Source of the DNA: CAVURS01 sp963834425 | GTDB taxonomy: Bacteria > Actinomycetota > Actinomycetes > Actinomycetales > CAVURS01 | Assembly (NCBI GenBank): GCA_963834425.1 | Contig: CAWIBR010000019.1 | Span: 1 to 64,000 of the forward strand | Length of the DNA: 64,000 nucleotides | Direction of reading: 5' to 3' | Shown: positions 21,675 to 31,592 of the stretch, in pieces | Position numbering within the stretch: the first letter of the stretch is position 1 | Layout: each line of letters begins with the position of its first letter | The notes under the pieces: model-generated | Seen by the model: the letters and a program-made list of their open reading frames with translations, nothing else | Databases searched by the model: none | What the model was told of the DNA's origin: nothing | Position numbers and translations under genes: made by a program

Positions 21675-23140
21675 CTAGCCGGTTTCGGGCAGGGTGAAGT
21701 GTCTGGTGTTGCGGATGGGGGTTCGTGTGCGGGTCGAGCCAGGCGGGTGGTCGCCAGTGCGGTAGCCCGTTCTCGCATCTCACAGGTCCAGCCGCGTTTG
21801 GCGAATTCTCGGTGGTGGTAGCCACACAGCAGGGTGAGGTTGTCGATGTCGGTGGGTCCGCCGTTGGCGCCAGTCGGTGATGTGGTGGCGCTGGCAGTGC
21901 GACGGGGGCCGGTCACAGCCCGGGAAGGAACAGCCCCGGTCTCGCGCGGCGAGGGCGACGGTCTGGCCGGGGGTGGCGATCCGGGTGGTGCGGCCGAGGT
22001 AGAGCGGGACGCCCTTGCTGTTCTCGATCAGGATGTACAGGGCGCTCTGGTCGCAGAGTCGCAGGGCGTCGCCGACCGGGAGCAGGGTGCCGTGCTCGGA
22101 GACCGCCAGCCCGTACTGGTCGCGGAGCTGGGTGTCTTTGATGTGCCAGACGGTCGCGGCCGGGGTCCCGCCGCAGGCGGGCAGGTCGCGGAGTTCAGGA
22201 TGGCTTTGAGGACGTCACCGAACGCGTCGTGCATCCGCACGTCGTGCGGGCGGGCGTCGCGGGTGCCCGGCATCTCCACCACGCCACCATCGCCCGGCCC
22301 GGCTTCGGACTCCTCGCTGGGCTGGTCCGGCTGTTCGGCCCATCCGCGCTCGGTCGCGTCTGTGGTGGCGGGCACGGCGGGGGCGGGTTTGGACCAGGCA
22401 TCCAGCACGACCCGGGCGGCTTCACCGGTTTCCTGGTCCAGGTCGGCCTGCAGGGTGTACCCGGCCTGCCCGCGTTTCTTCCACAACCGCAGCCCGCGCT
22501 GCTTGTGCGGCGTGGTCGATCTCGCGCAGGGTCCCGTCGGGGTCGGCCCGGACCATCACCTCCCTGGCCAGCACTTCCAGGTCGGCCGGGGTCACCTTGG
22601 CCGCGGCGGTGGCCATCTCGGCCTCCACCACCGCTCCGGAGTCGTTCGCGGACCGGGCCGGGCAGCTTGCCGATCGTGTCCAGGATGATCCGGGCATGCT
22701 CACCGGAGACCTCACCGGCCGCGATCCCGGCCGCCAGGCTCGGACACGCTGCCGGGAGGACTTCCCCGGTGAACGCCACCGCCGGGGTGATGGCGTGGGC
22801 CAGGTCCACCCGCCGCTTGGCCTCACCACCGGACAGCCGCAGCTGCTCCCGCAGGAACACCGCCGTGGAGGGTCGGGCGTAGCGGGCGGGTTCGTCGCCG
22901 ACCTCGACCGCGGCCACATAGCGGGAGTCGAAGACCGCCAGCCGCCGGCGCAGCAGCTCCAGGTTCCGGGCCGCCGCATGCAGCCCGGTCGAGGGCGAGT
23001 CCAGGCGGACCAGGGCGTTCAGGTCGTAGGTCGTTGACGCGCGGCCACACCTTGGGCCAGCAGCGCGAGGACAGCGTCGGCGCCGGGTCGCCGGTGGGCT
23101 CCAACCCCGTGTCGTCGGGGTGAACGCTGCCCTCGTTCAT
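21675..23140 (-). CDS. DUF222-HNH endonuclease
   Basis: The N-terminal DUF222 helical domain (LELLRRRLAVFDSRYVAAVE, KRRVDLAHAITPAVAFTGEV) is followed by a C-terminal HNH nuclease. The HNH has CSFPGCDRPPSHCQRHHITD and, after a shift, TDIDNLTLLCGYHHREFAKR, giving the zinc-binding cysteines and the catalytic HH. Such genes are multicopy in many actinobacteria and are often thought to be mobile or intein-like remnants. At least five frameshifts occur. The most plausible end is IRNTRHFTLPETG with a stop at 21675. An upstream in-frame ATG at 23170 is an alternative start. Convergent with the bPH gene. Confidence 0.82.
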
Positions 23141-23450
23141 GTGTTCGATTCTAGACCTATCGTCTGACATCGGTCAACCCCGACAACCACCCGAATCCCG
23201 TTGAATAGCAACTATTTTCGGCAACCTCTGGCGACTCTGCGTGACCGTCTTTGAAACCGCGAAAGGCGGCCCCGCGAGCGGGGCCCAGCCCCGCGCCGGA
23301 CCGGCGCGCCGTACCAAGCCGTCTGAAACCCAACCGGCGCGGAACCAGCGCGCCGTACCAAGCCGCCTGAAACCCGGCCCCGGCGCAGCCCAGCCGACTC
23401 GGCCTCGGTGACACACGGCACGATGGCCTGATGGACCCTGGCGGAGCCGC
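23141..23450. other. Intergenic stretch before lutA
   Basis: No gene is seen. It holds a 28-bp imperfect tandem repeat (separate entry), a GC-rich stretch CGCGAGCGGGGCCCAGCCCC at 23273 that recurs near 37458, and presumably the lut promoter. No recognisable LutR or other operator was found by eye. Confidence 0.4.
23304..23375. repeat. Two copies of a 28-bp direct repeat, 44-bp period
   Basis: GCGCGCCGTACCAAGCCG followed by TCTGAAACCC at 23304-23331 recurs at 23348-23375 with one mismatch (T to C). It lies in the promoter region of the lut operon. It could be a regulator site pair or a duplicated intergenic element. Confidence 0.6.
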
Positions 23451-24191
23451 ATGAAGATCGCGCTCTTCGTCACGTGTCTCGGCGACGTCCTGTTTCCCGA
23501 AGTGGGCCAGGCAACGGTCACGGTGCTCGAACGGCTCGGCCACGAGGTGGTCTTCCCGCCCGATCAGACCTGCTGCGGGCAGATGCACACCAACACCGGG
23601 TACGCGCGGGACGCCGCCGGTCTGGTCCGTCATCACGTCGACGTCTTCGAGCGAGCGCTTCGCGATGGGGCCGAGGCGATCGTGGCACCGTCCGGGTCGT
23701 GCGTCGGCTCGGTCCGCCATCAGCACGCAATGGTGGCCCGCAAAGCCGGCGACGTGCGGTTGGCGGCGCGCGCCGAAACCGTTGCCGCACAGACCTTTGA
23801 GCTGTCCGAACTGCTCGTCGACGTGCTGGGGGTTGAGGACGTCGGTGCGAGATACCCGCATCGCGTGACCTACCACCCGACCTGCCACTCGTTGCGAATG
23901 CTGCACGTTGGCGACAAGCCGCTGCGGTTGCTGCGCAACGTCCGCGACATCGACCTGGTCGAGCTGGGCCAGGCCGACTCCTGCTGCGGGTTCGGGGGGA
24001 CGTTCTCGCTCAAGAACGCCGACACCTCCACCGCGATGCTGGCCGACAAGATGCGCGCCGTCCTGGACACCGACGCCGAGTTCGTGACCGCCGGCGACGC
24101 GTCCTGCCTGATGCACATCGGCGGCGGCCTGTCCCGGCTCGACGCCGGCGTGCGCCCGGTGCATCTGGCCCAGATCCTGGCCGCCTCGTGA
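23451..24191 (+). CDS. lutA: L-lactate utilisation protein A (CCG-domain Fe-S protein)
   Basis: LutA is one of three subunits of the iron-sulfur L-lactate oxidising complex of the LutABC type. The start MKIALFVTCLGDVLFPEVG is typical. Two cysteine-rich CCG motifs are present: FPPDQTCCGQMHTNTGYA near residue 42 and ADSCCGFGGTFSLKN near residue 180, plus YHPTCHSLRM. Length is 246 residues and no frameshift is seen. The stop overlaps the lutB GTG start. Confidence 0.92.
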   Translation: MKIALFVTCLGDVLFPEVGQATVTVLERLGHEVVFPPDQTCCGQMHTNTGYARDAAGLVRHHVDVFERALRDGAEAIVAPSGSCVGSVRHQHAMVARKAGDVRLAARAETVAAQTFELSELLVDVLGVEDVGARYPHRVTYHPTCHSLRMLHVGDKPLRLLRNVRDIDLVELGQADSCCGFGGTFSLKNADTSTAMLADKMRAVLDTDAEFVTAGDASCLMHIGGGLSRLDAGVRPVHLAQILAAS

Positions 24192-25661
24192 CGACCTACC
24201 TCGGGATCCCGACGGCCCGCCGCGATGTGGGCCATCTCGAAGGGGCCCAACGCTTTCCGGACGCTGCGCGGGTGGCGCTCGAGGACACCCAGCTGCGCAG
24301 AAACCTGGGCCAGGCGACCGCGACCATCCGGGCCAAGCGGCTCGCGGTCGTCGGTGAGGTCGACGACTGGGAGCAGCTGCGGGACGCGGGATCGGCGATC
24401 AAGACCGACGTCATGGCCCGGCTCCCTGAGCTCCTCGAACAGCTCGAGGCCAACGTGACCGCACGGGGCGGGGTCGTGCACTGGGCCCGGGACGCGACCG
24501 AGGCCAACGCCATCGTCACCGACCTGGTGCGCGCGACCGGCGCCGCCGAGGTGGTCAAGGTCAAGTCGATGGCCACCCAGGAGATCGGCCTCAACGAGGC
24601 CCTCGAAGCCGCCGGCATCACCGCCCACGAGACCGACCTGGCCGAGCTCATCGTCCAGCTCGGCCACGACCGGCCCAGCCACCTCCTGGTCCCGGCGATC
24701 CACAAGAACCGCACCGAGATCCGCGACATCTTCGCCCGCGAGATGCCCGACGTCGATCCCGGCCTGACCGACGAACCCGCGGCCCTGGCCGAAGCCGCCC
24801 GCATCCACCTGCGGCGTACCTTCTTGCGGGCCAAGGTCGCCGTCTCCGGCGCCAACTTCGCCGTCGCCGACACCGGGACCCTGGTGGTGGTGGAGTCCGA
24901 GGGCAACGGGCGGATGTGCCTGACCCTGCCCGAGACCCTGATCACCGTGATGGGCATCGAGAAGGTCGTGCCGACCTGGCGGGACCTGGAGGTCTTCCTG
25001 CAGTTGCTCCCCCGCTCCTCGACCGGGGAGCGGATGAACCCCTACACCTCGACCTGGGCCGGCGTGACTCCCGGCGACGGACCACAGAGCTTCCATCTGG
25101 TGCTGCTCGACAACGGCCGCACCGCCGCCCTGGCCGACCAGGTCGGGCGGGCCGCGCTGCACTGCATCCGCTGCTCGGCCTGCCTGAACGTCTGCCCGGT
25201 CTACGAGCGCACCGGCGGGCACGCCTACGGCGCGATCTACCCGGGCCCGATCGGCGCCGTCCTCGCGCCCCAGCTCACCGGCATCACCGGCGGGGAGGAC
25301 CCCAACGACTCGCTGCCCTTACGCCTCGACGTTGTGCGGTGCCTGCTTCGACGCCTGCCCGGTCAAGATCGACATCCCCTCCCTGCTGGTCGAGTTGCGC
25401 ACCCGGCACGTCGAGGCCGCCCGCTCGACCCACCGCGGCCGGCCCGACGCCGAGGCGATCGCGATGGCGGCCGCGGCGTACGTCATGCGGCGGCCGAACC
25501 GGTTCGCCCGCGCGGGACGGACGGCGCGGATCGGCCGCTGGTTCCTGCGCCGCGGACGACCTCGGATCAAGCTCCCCGCGACCCTGGCCGGGTGGACGGC
25601 CTCCCGCGACCTACCGACGCCGCCCGACCAGACCTTCCGTGAGTGGTGGGCCAGCCGATGA
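24188..25661 (+). CDS. lutB: L-lactate utilisation iron-sulfur protein LutB
   Basis: The large subunit has an N-terminal LutB/LldF domain (AEVVKVKSMATQEIGLNEAL; AVSGANFAVADTGTLVVVES) and a C-terminal ferredoxin-like part with two [4Fe-4S] motifs. These are CIRCSACLNVCPVYE near residue 327 and CGACFDACPVKIDIP near residue 380. A frameshift near 25320 falls between them; the true end is FREWWASR at 25661. It starts with a GTG overlapping lutA and overlaps lutC by four bases, so the three genes form a tight operon. Confidence 0.92.
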
Positions 25662-26318
25662 ACGCGCGCGACGACGTTCTCGCCCGAGTGCGCAAAGCCC
25701 TGTCCAGCAACGAGTCCAGCAACGAGTCCAGCCATCGATCCGGGCCGGCACTGGTGACTGCCCGGGCCTATCGGACCGGGTCTGATCTACCGCCCGCGCA
25801 GCGCGGCGCTGCTGGACCGGTTCGTCGAGCGGGTCGAGGACTACCAGGCCAGCGTGGCCCGCTGCCCCGACGATGACGCCTCGATCGGTACGGCGGTGCG
25901 GTCGTTCCTCTTCGCCCGGGACGTCCACTCGGTCGTCGTCCCGCGAGGGCTGCCGGCCTGGGTCGACCACGACGGCGAGGTGGTCGACCGGCCGGACCTG
26001 ACTCCGACCGAGCTGGACGGCATCGACGCCGTGGTCACCGGCTGCGCCGTTGCGATCGCCGAGACCGGCACCATCGTGCTGGACGGTTCTGCGCTCTGCG
26101 GACGTCGTGCCATCAGCCTGGTGCCGGACCTGCACGTCTGCGTCGTCCACGCCGAGCAGGTCGTCGGCAGCGTGCCGGAAGCCATCGCCCGGCTCGATCC
26201 GACCCGGCCGCTGACCTTCATCAGCGGGCCCAGCGCCACCAGCGACATCGAGCTCAACCGGGTCGAGGGCGTCCACGGCCCGCGCACCCTGCACGTGATC
26301 CTCGCCGTCGCCCCCTGA
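25658..26318 (+). CDS. lutC: L-lactate utilisation protein LutC
   Basis: The third subunit (DUF162 / LUD domain). The start gives MNARDDVLARVRKALS, then a small SSNESSNESS microrepeat, then a frameshift near 25780. The conserved core includes TGCAVAIAETGTIVLDGS and ALCGRRAISLVPDLHVCVV, and the end is GPRTLHVILAVAP. No lactate permease or LutR-type repressor lies next to the operon, so control and uptake must be encoded elsewhere. Confidence 0.9.
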
Positions 26319-26348
26319 CCCCTGCTTTGTCCTCAAGAGGTGCGGGGG

Positions 26349-27343
26349 CTAGGCGGACTTGCGGGCGGCCTTCTTGGCGGCGGTCTTGGTCGTGGCGGAC
26401 TTCTTGGCCGGAGACTTCTTGGCGGCGGTCTTGGCCGTGGCCTTCTTGGCTGCGGTCTTGCTGGCCGTCGTCGTCACAGCGGCCTTCTTGGCGGGCGCCT
26501 TCTTGGCCGAGCCTTCTTGGTGGCCGCCGTCGAACCGCCCGTGGCGGCCGGCTCGTCGCCGCGCGCCTCCCGGGCTCGTTCGACACTGCGCTGCAGGGCC
26601 GAGAGCAGGTCGACGACCTCGCCGCCGCCGGTCTCCTCGCGCGGTTCTGGAGCCGGTGCGGTCTTGCCGCCGGAGAGCTTGGAGTCGACCAGCCGCTCCA
26701 TCTCGATCCGGTACTCGTCGTCGAACTCGTCCGGGTCGTAATCCCCGGACAGGCTCTCGACCAGCGAAGCGGCCATCGCCAGCTCCTGCGGCCGAGCCGT
26801 CTCGTCGCCGTCCAGCGTGCCGAAGTCAGGCTTGCGGATCTCATCCGGCCACAGCAGCGTCTGCAGCACGATGACGTCGTCGCGCACCCGCAGCACGGCC
26901 ATCGTCGACCGTTGCCGGATGGAAATCGTCACCAGCGCCATCCGGTCGGCCTCGCGCAGCGCCTCCCGCAGCAGGGCGTAGGGCTTCGCGCCGTTCTTCT
27001 CCGGCTCGAGGTAGTAGCTCTTCTCCATCCACATCGGGTCGATCTGCTCGGTCGGCACGAACTTCTCGACCGCGATCTCCCGGCTGCTGGCCACCGGCAG
27101 CTCGGCCAGGTCCTCGTCGGTCAGGATCACGAGCTGGCCGTCCTCCGACTCATAGCCCTTGGCGATGTCGTCGTACGGCACCTGCTCACCGCAGACGTCG
27201 CAGACCCGCTTGTACCGGATCCGGCCACCGTCGGTGCGGTGCACCTGGTGGAACGACAGGTCGTGGCTCTCGGTCGCCGTGTACATCTTCACGGGCACGT
27301 TGACCAGCCCGAAGGAGACCGCACCCTTCCACATCGCGCGCAT
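26349..27343 (-). CDS. ku: Non-homologous end-joining protein Ku
   Basis: A homodimeric ring that binds DNA double-strand ends and recruits LigD. The start MRAMWKGAVSFGLVNVPVKM is diagnostic. The Cys pair CDVCGEQVPY, the core VEKFVPTEQIDPMWMEKSYY and LVESLSGDYDPDEFDDEY are all present. After a frameshift near 26510 the C-terminus is a long Lys/Ala-rich tail with KKATAKTAAKKSPAKKSAT-type repeats, ending AARKSA. This histone-H1-like extension is known from Streptomyces and mycobacterial Ku and helps DNA binding. It is divergent from the ligase gene with a shared ~105-bp promoter region. Confidence 0.95.
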
Positions 27344-27448
27344 GCTTCGTGCCTCTCTGCTGTACGGCGCCGAGCTCAGCCGTCGGGGAAGTTCAGCCCA
27401 TCACACTTCACACGATCACACATCAAGCCCACACGGCAGGATGGACCC

Positions 27449-28409
27449 ATGCGCCCCATGCTCGCCAGCGCGACACCCGAGCGGGAGCGACGAGGCGGGC
27501 GTCCCCAGCGTCCCCAGCGGCCCCGAGTGGCTGCACGAGGTGAAGTGGGACGGCATGCGGGTGCTTCTGGACACCCACGACGGCCAGGTGCGGCTCACCG
27601 CGCGCAGCGAGTCCATCGTGACCGTGGCCTTTCCCGAGCTCGCGCCCCTCGGCGACCTCCTCCCGGACGCGCTGCTCGACGGCGAGGTGGTCGCGATGGT
27701 CGACGGCCGGCCGTCCTTCCGCGCGCTGGCCGAGCGGATGCACGTGCAGGACCGCCGACGGGCCGAGCGGCTCGCGGCCACCCGCCCGGTCGTGCTGATG
27801 GTCTTCGACATCCTGCGGCTGTACGGCGTCAGCCTGCTCGACCGGCCGCTCGAGGAACGCCGGGCCACCCTGGAGCGCCTCGACCTGGACGGCCCGCACT
27901 GGCAGGTCCCCCCGGCGTACGACGACGGCGCGGCGCTGGTCGCCGCGACCCGCGAGCAGGGCCTCGAGGGCGTGGTCAGCAAGCGGCGTACGTCGACCTA
28001 CCAACCGGGGCGTCGCAGCCGCGACTGGGTCAAGCTGGCGCATCGGCGGGTGCAGTCGTGCCTGGTCGGCGGGTGGCGGCCGGAGACCGGCAGCCAGACC
28101 CGGATCGGCGCCCTGCTGCTCGGCGTCCCCGACCCGAGCGGGGCGCTGGCCTTCGCCGGTCGGGTCGGCAGCGGCATCAGCGGCCAGGCCCAGCAGCAGC
28201 TCACCGACCGGCTGCTCCCGCTGAGCCGGGCCACGTCACCGTTCGCCGAGGCCCTCGACCGGGCCGACGCCGCCGAGAGCCGCTGGTGCGAGCCCGAGGT
28301 CGTGGTGGACGTGCGCTACCTGGGCCGGACCGAGGCCGGCCGGCTGCGCCAGCCGACCTACCGCGGCCTGCGCACCGACCTCAGCGCTTCCGAGATCAGG
28401 TGGCCGTGA
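27449..28409 (+). CDS. ATP-dependent DNA ligase (LigD ligase-domain type)
   Basis: It seals breaks in NHEJ. The start MRPMLASATP is the usual LigD-ligase N-terminus; a frameshift near 27480 follows. The adenylated lysine is in EVKWDGMRV, motif III/IIIa are around LLDGEVV and LMVFDILRL, and motif IV/V are EGVVSKRRTSTYQPG and RDWVKLAH. An OB-fold domain closes the protein (GRVGSGISGQ; YLGRTEAGRLRQPTYRGLR). It is a stand-alone ligase of about 320 residues, not fused to polymerase or phosphoesterase domains. Located 15 nt before the polymerase gene. Confidence 0.92.
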
Positions 28410-28424
28410 GATGGGAGTGAGCTG

Positions 28425-29356
28425 ATGGCGAAGTCCCAGCCGGTGAGCGTGGACGTCGAGGGCACCCGGCTCAGCCTGAGCAACCTGGACAAGGTGCTCT
28501 ACCCGCAGACCCGCACCACCAAGGGCGAGGTCATCGACTACTACGCACGGATCGCCCCGGCGATCCTGCCGCACCTGGCCGAGCGGCCGGTGACCCGCAA
28601 GCGCTGGCCGAACGGCGTGGAGTCGAACCCCGTTCTTCGAGAAGAACGCCCCGGCCGGCACCCCGTCCTGGGTGCGCACCCAGCAGGTCGAGGCCACGGG
28701 TACGCCGGGTGGCGACCACGAGCTGCTGACCTTCCCGTTCGTCGACGGGCTGGCCACGCTGATCTGGCTGGCCAACCTGGCCGCCCTCGAGCTGCACGTG
28801 CCGCAGTGGACGGTCGGGCCCCGCGGCGGGATCCGGGCCCCGGACCGGCTGGTGATCGACCTCGACCCGGGCCCGGGCGCGGGCCTGGCCGAATGCGCCG
28901 AGGTCGCCCACGCCGTGCGCGACCTGCTCGAGACCGACGGCCTGACCGCCCATCCGGTGACCAGCGGCAGCAAGGGCATGCAGCTGTACGCCGCGGTCTC
29001 GGGCAAGCCAGGACGCCGGGATCCTGCGGGCCTACGCGAAATCGCTGGCCGAACAGCTGGCCCGGCAGATGCCGCATCTGGTGGTCTCCCGGATGACCAA
29101 GACGCTGCGACCGGGAAAGGTCCTGCTGGACTGGAGCCAGAACACCGCCGCGAAGACCACGATCGCGCCGTACTCAATGCGCGGCCGGGAGACTCCCTGC
29201 GTCGCCGCGCCGCGCACCTGGGATGAGCTGGACCGGCCGGAGAAACTGCGTCAGCTGCGCTTCGAGGAGGTGCTCGAGCGGGCAATTGACGGCACCGAAC
29301 ACGAAGACCCGCTGGCCCCGGTCTTCACCGAGGGCCAGCGGGTCCCGACGTCGTGA
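28425..29356 (+). CDS. LigD-type primase-polymerase (NHEJ polymerase)
   Basis: This archaeo-eukaryotic primase-fold polymerase fills gaps at broken ends. Evidence is LSLSNLDKVLYPQTRTTKGE at the N-terminus, the metal-binding motif VIDLDPGPG, the nucleotide-binding TSGSKGMQLYA, and the C-terminal MTKTLRPGKVLLDWSQN with TTIAPYSMRGRETP. Frameshifts occur near 28630 and 29010. It is separate from the ligase gene but co-directional and close, so the NHEJ functions are split over two polypeptides as in Streptomyces. No phosphoesterase domain is present in this window. Confidence 0.92.
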
Positions 29357-29373
29357 TGCGCCGTGAATAGAGG

Positions 29374-29704
29374 CTATTTGGCCTTGCGGTAAGCCGCCTG
29401 CAGCTCGGCCGAGATTCGGCCGCGGTCGCTGACCTTGAAGCCGTTCTTGCGACCCCACTCGCGCATCGCGCCCAGGTCGCTCGACCCGCTGGCCGTGCGA
29501 GACCGGCCCCGGCGAGCACCGCGAGCGGCCGCCGGCCCGGCGCGCGTGCCCGACCCAGCTGGCCAGGGCGTCGCGCAGCTTGGCGGCATTCTTGTCCGAG
29601 AGGTCGATTTCGTAAGTAACACCGTCGAGCGCGAACGACACCGTCTCGTTTGCCTTGCCACCGTCGAGGTCATCGACCAGAACGACCTGCACATGCTGTG
29701 CCAT
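29374..29704 (-). CDS. lsr2: Nucleoid-associated protein Lsr2
   Basis: Lsr2 is the actinobacterial H-NS-like xenogeneic silencer, which bridges AT-rich DNA. The start MAQHVQVVLVDDLDGGKANE and the dimerisation strand TYEIDLSDKNAAKLRDAL are typical. After a frameshift near 29520 the C-terminal DNA-binding domain reads MREWGRKNGFKVSDRGRISA, with the AT-hook-like RGR. Its placement downstream of lysS is conserved in actinobacteria; here it also abuts the NHEJ genes. Confidence 0.93.
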
Positions 29705-29809
29705 GAAATCTGCTCCCAGATGTTAGTCGGCCCGCCGAAGGGGCGCGAAAAAGGTCCACCAAAAAGGCAGCATAACCGCTGGTACCGAGGGCCTGTCAAA
29801 GGGACGACG

Positions 29810-29956
29810 CTATTTCTCGAGGCGCTCTTGTTCCTTCTCCCACTTCGCATGGGCGATGCGCTCGCGCCGATCTCCCACGATCATTGCCTTGACCACGAGG
29901 TAGAAGAGGATGCCGACGCCCACGGAGGGCACGAGGGCGATCAGGTCGGCGCTCAT
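29810..29956 (-). CDS. 48-residue single-span membrane protein
   Basis: The frame reads MSADLIALVPSVGVG, then ILFYLVVKAMIVGD, then a charged tail RRERIAHAKWEKEQERLEK. That is one N-terminal transmembrane helix and a basic/acidic cytoplasmic helix. It lies 20 nt after lysS and before lsr2 on the same strand, so it is probably co-transcribed with lysS. I recall small membrane ORFs in this position in other actinobacteria; no function is known to me. Confidence 0.75.
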   Translation of the reverse strand: MSADLIALVPSVGVGILFYLVVKAMIVGDRRERIAHAKWEKEQERLEK

Positions 29957-29976
29957 GAGCCCAGGGTACGTCGGGT

Positions 29977-31542
29977 TTATTCGGGCCGGACCAGCGGGAA
30001 GAGAATCGTTTCCCGGATCCCGGCGGCACCGGTCAGCGCAACGAGGAGACGGTCGATCCCCATGCCCTGGCCACCGGTCGGGGGCAGGCCGTACTCCATC
30101 GCCCGCAGGAAGTCCTCGTCCAGGCGCATGGCCTCCTCGTCACCCAGGGCGGCCAGCTTGGCCTGGGCCTCGAACCGCTCCCGCTGGATCACCGGGTCGA
30201 CCAGCTCGGAGTAACCCGTGGCGAGCTCGACCCCGCGCACGTAGAGGTCCCACTTCTCCGCGACCCCGGCGATCGAGCGGTGCTCGCGGGTCAGCGGCGA
30301 GGTCTCGACCGGGAAGTCCCGCACGAAGGTCGGCGCCCAGAGGTCGTCGCCGATCTTGGTCTCCCAGAGCAGCTCGACCAGCTTGCCGTGGGAGATCTGC
30401 GCCGGGTCGTAGCCGACGTCCAGCGCGTCGGCGTACCCGCGCAAGGCCGTGATCGACGTCTGCGGCGTGACCGGCTCCCCGAGGGACTCGCTCAACGAGT
30501 CGTACATCGAGATCTCGGCCCACTCACCGCCCAGGTCGTAGTCCGAGCCGTCGGCCAGCCGGACCGTCGTCGACCCCTGAGTGGCCAGGGCGGCGCCCTG
30601 CACCAGCTCGCGGGTCAGCGCGGCGACCGAGTTGTAGTCGCCGTAGGCCTCATAGAACTCGAGCATCGCGAACTCGGGGCTGTGCGTGGCGTCCATGCCC
30701 TCGTTGCGGAAGTTCCGGTTGATCTCGAACACCTTGTGCAGCCCGCCGACGATGGCCCGCTTGAGGAAGAGCTCGGGTGCGATCCGCAGATAGAGGTCGA
30801 TGTCGAGGGCGTTCATGTGGGTCACGAACGGCCGGGCCGCGGCGCCCCCGTGCAGCGTCTGCAGCATCGGGGTCTCGATCTCGATGAACCCCTTGCTGTG
30901 GAACAGCTCTCGCATGCTGCGCACGGCGGCGGCCCGGGTGCGCACCATGTCTCGCGCGGCCGGCCGGACGATCAGGTCGACGTAGCGCTGCCGGACCCGC
31001 GCCTCCTCGGACAGCTCGGCGCCGTCGTACAGGTTCGGCAGTGGTCGCAGGGACTTCGCGGCCAGCCCCCACTCGTCGGCCAGCACCGACAGCTCGCCGC
31101 GGCGGCTGGAGATGACCTGGCCGCGGACCCAGACGATGTCGCCGAGGTCGACCTGGGCCTTCCACTGCGCGAGGGACTCCTCGCCGACCTGAGCGAGCGA
31201 GATCATCACCTGCAGCCGCGGCTGGAGGTCGTCGCCGGCACCCGGTGAGTCGATGCCGTCCTGCAGGGTGGCGAAGCAGAGCTTGCCGGAGTTGCGGACG
31301 AAGACCACCCGCCCGCTCACGGCGACGGTGTCGCCGGTCTCGTCGCCCGCCTCCAGATCCGGGTACGCCGCACGCACCTCGGCCAGCGAGTGGGTCCGCG
31401 GCACGGTCACCGGGTAGGGCTCGGCCCCCGCCGCCAGGAGCGCCGCGCGCTTGTCCCGCCGGATCCTGATCTGCTCGGGCAGATCCGTGTCGTCCGAGAG
31501 ATCCGTGCCGTCGGTGAGATGGGTGCCCCGCTCCTCGTTCAC
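29977..31542 (-). CDS. lysS: Lysyl-tRNA synthetase, class II
   Basis: It charges tRNA-Lys. The GTG start at 31542 gives a 521-residue protein with no frameshift. An N-terminal OB-fold anticodon-binding domain (VAVSGRVVFVRNSGKLCFAT) precedes the class II catalytic core. Motif 1 is GFIEIETPMLQ, motif 2 is FRNEGMDATHSPEFAMLEFY, and motif 3 is GGQGMGIDRLLVALTG. The N-terminus carries a short acidic repeat (DGTDLSDDTDLPEQ). It diverges from a methyltransferase gene across only about 50 bp. Confidence 0.96.
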   Translation of the reverse strand: MNEERGTHLTDGTDLSDDTDLPEQIRIRRDKRAALLAAGAEPYPVTVPRTHSLAEVRAAYPDLEAGDETGDTVAVSGRVVFVRNSGKLCFATLQDGIDSPGAGDDLQPRLQVMISLAQVGEESLAQWKAQVDLGDIVWVRGQVISSRRGELSVLADEWGLAAKSLRPLPNLYDGAELSEEARVRQRYVDLIVRPAARDMVRTRAAAVRSMRELFHSKGFIEIETPMLQTLHGGAAARPFVTHMNALDIDLYLRIAPELFLKRAIVGGLHKVFEINRNFRNEGMDATHSPEFAMLEFYEAYGDYNSVAALTRELVQGAALATQGSTTVRLADGSDYDLGGEWAEISMYDSLSESLGEPVTPQTSITALRGYADALDVGYDPAQISHGKLVELLWETKIGDDLWAPTFVRDFPVETSPLTREHRSIAGVAEKWDLYVRGVELATGYSELVDPVIQRERFEAQAKLAALGDEEAMRLDEDFLRAMEYGLPPTGGQGMGIDRLLVALTGAAGIRETILFPLVRPE

Positions 31543-31592
31543 GGGCGAAGGCTATCCAGGGCCGGCTCAGGGGCCCGCGCTAGTTTCACCGG

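Noticed and set aside
21675..23140. HNH gene as part of a restriction or homing system
   Set aside because: The DUF222 domain and lack of a methyltransferase or intein context fit the common multicopy actinobacterial DUF222-HNH family.
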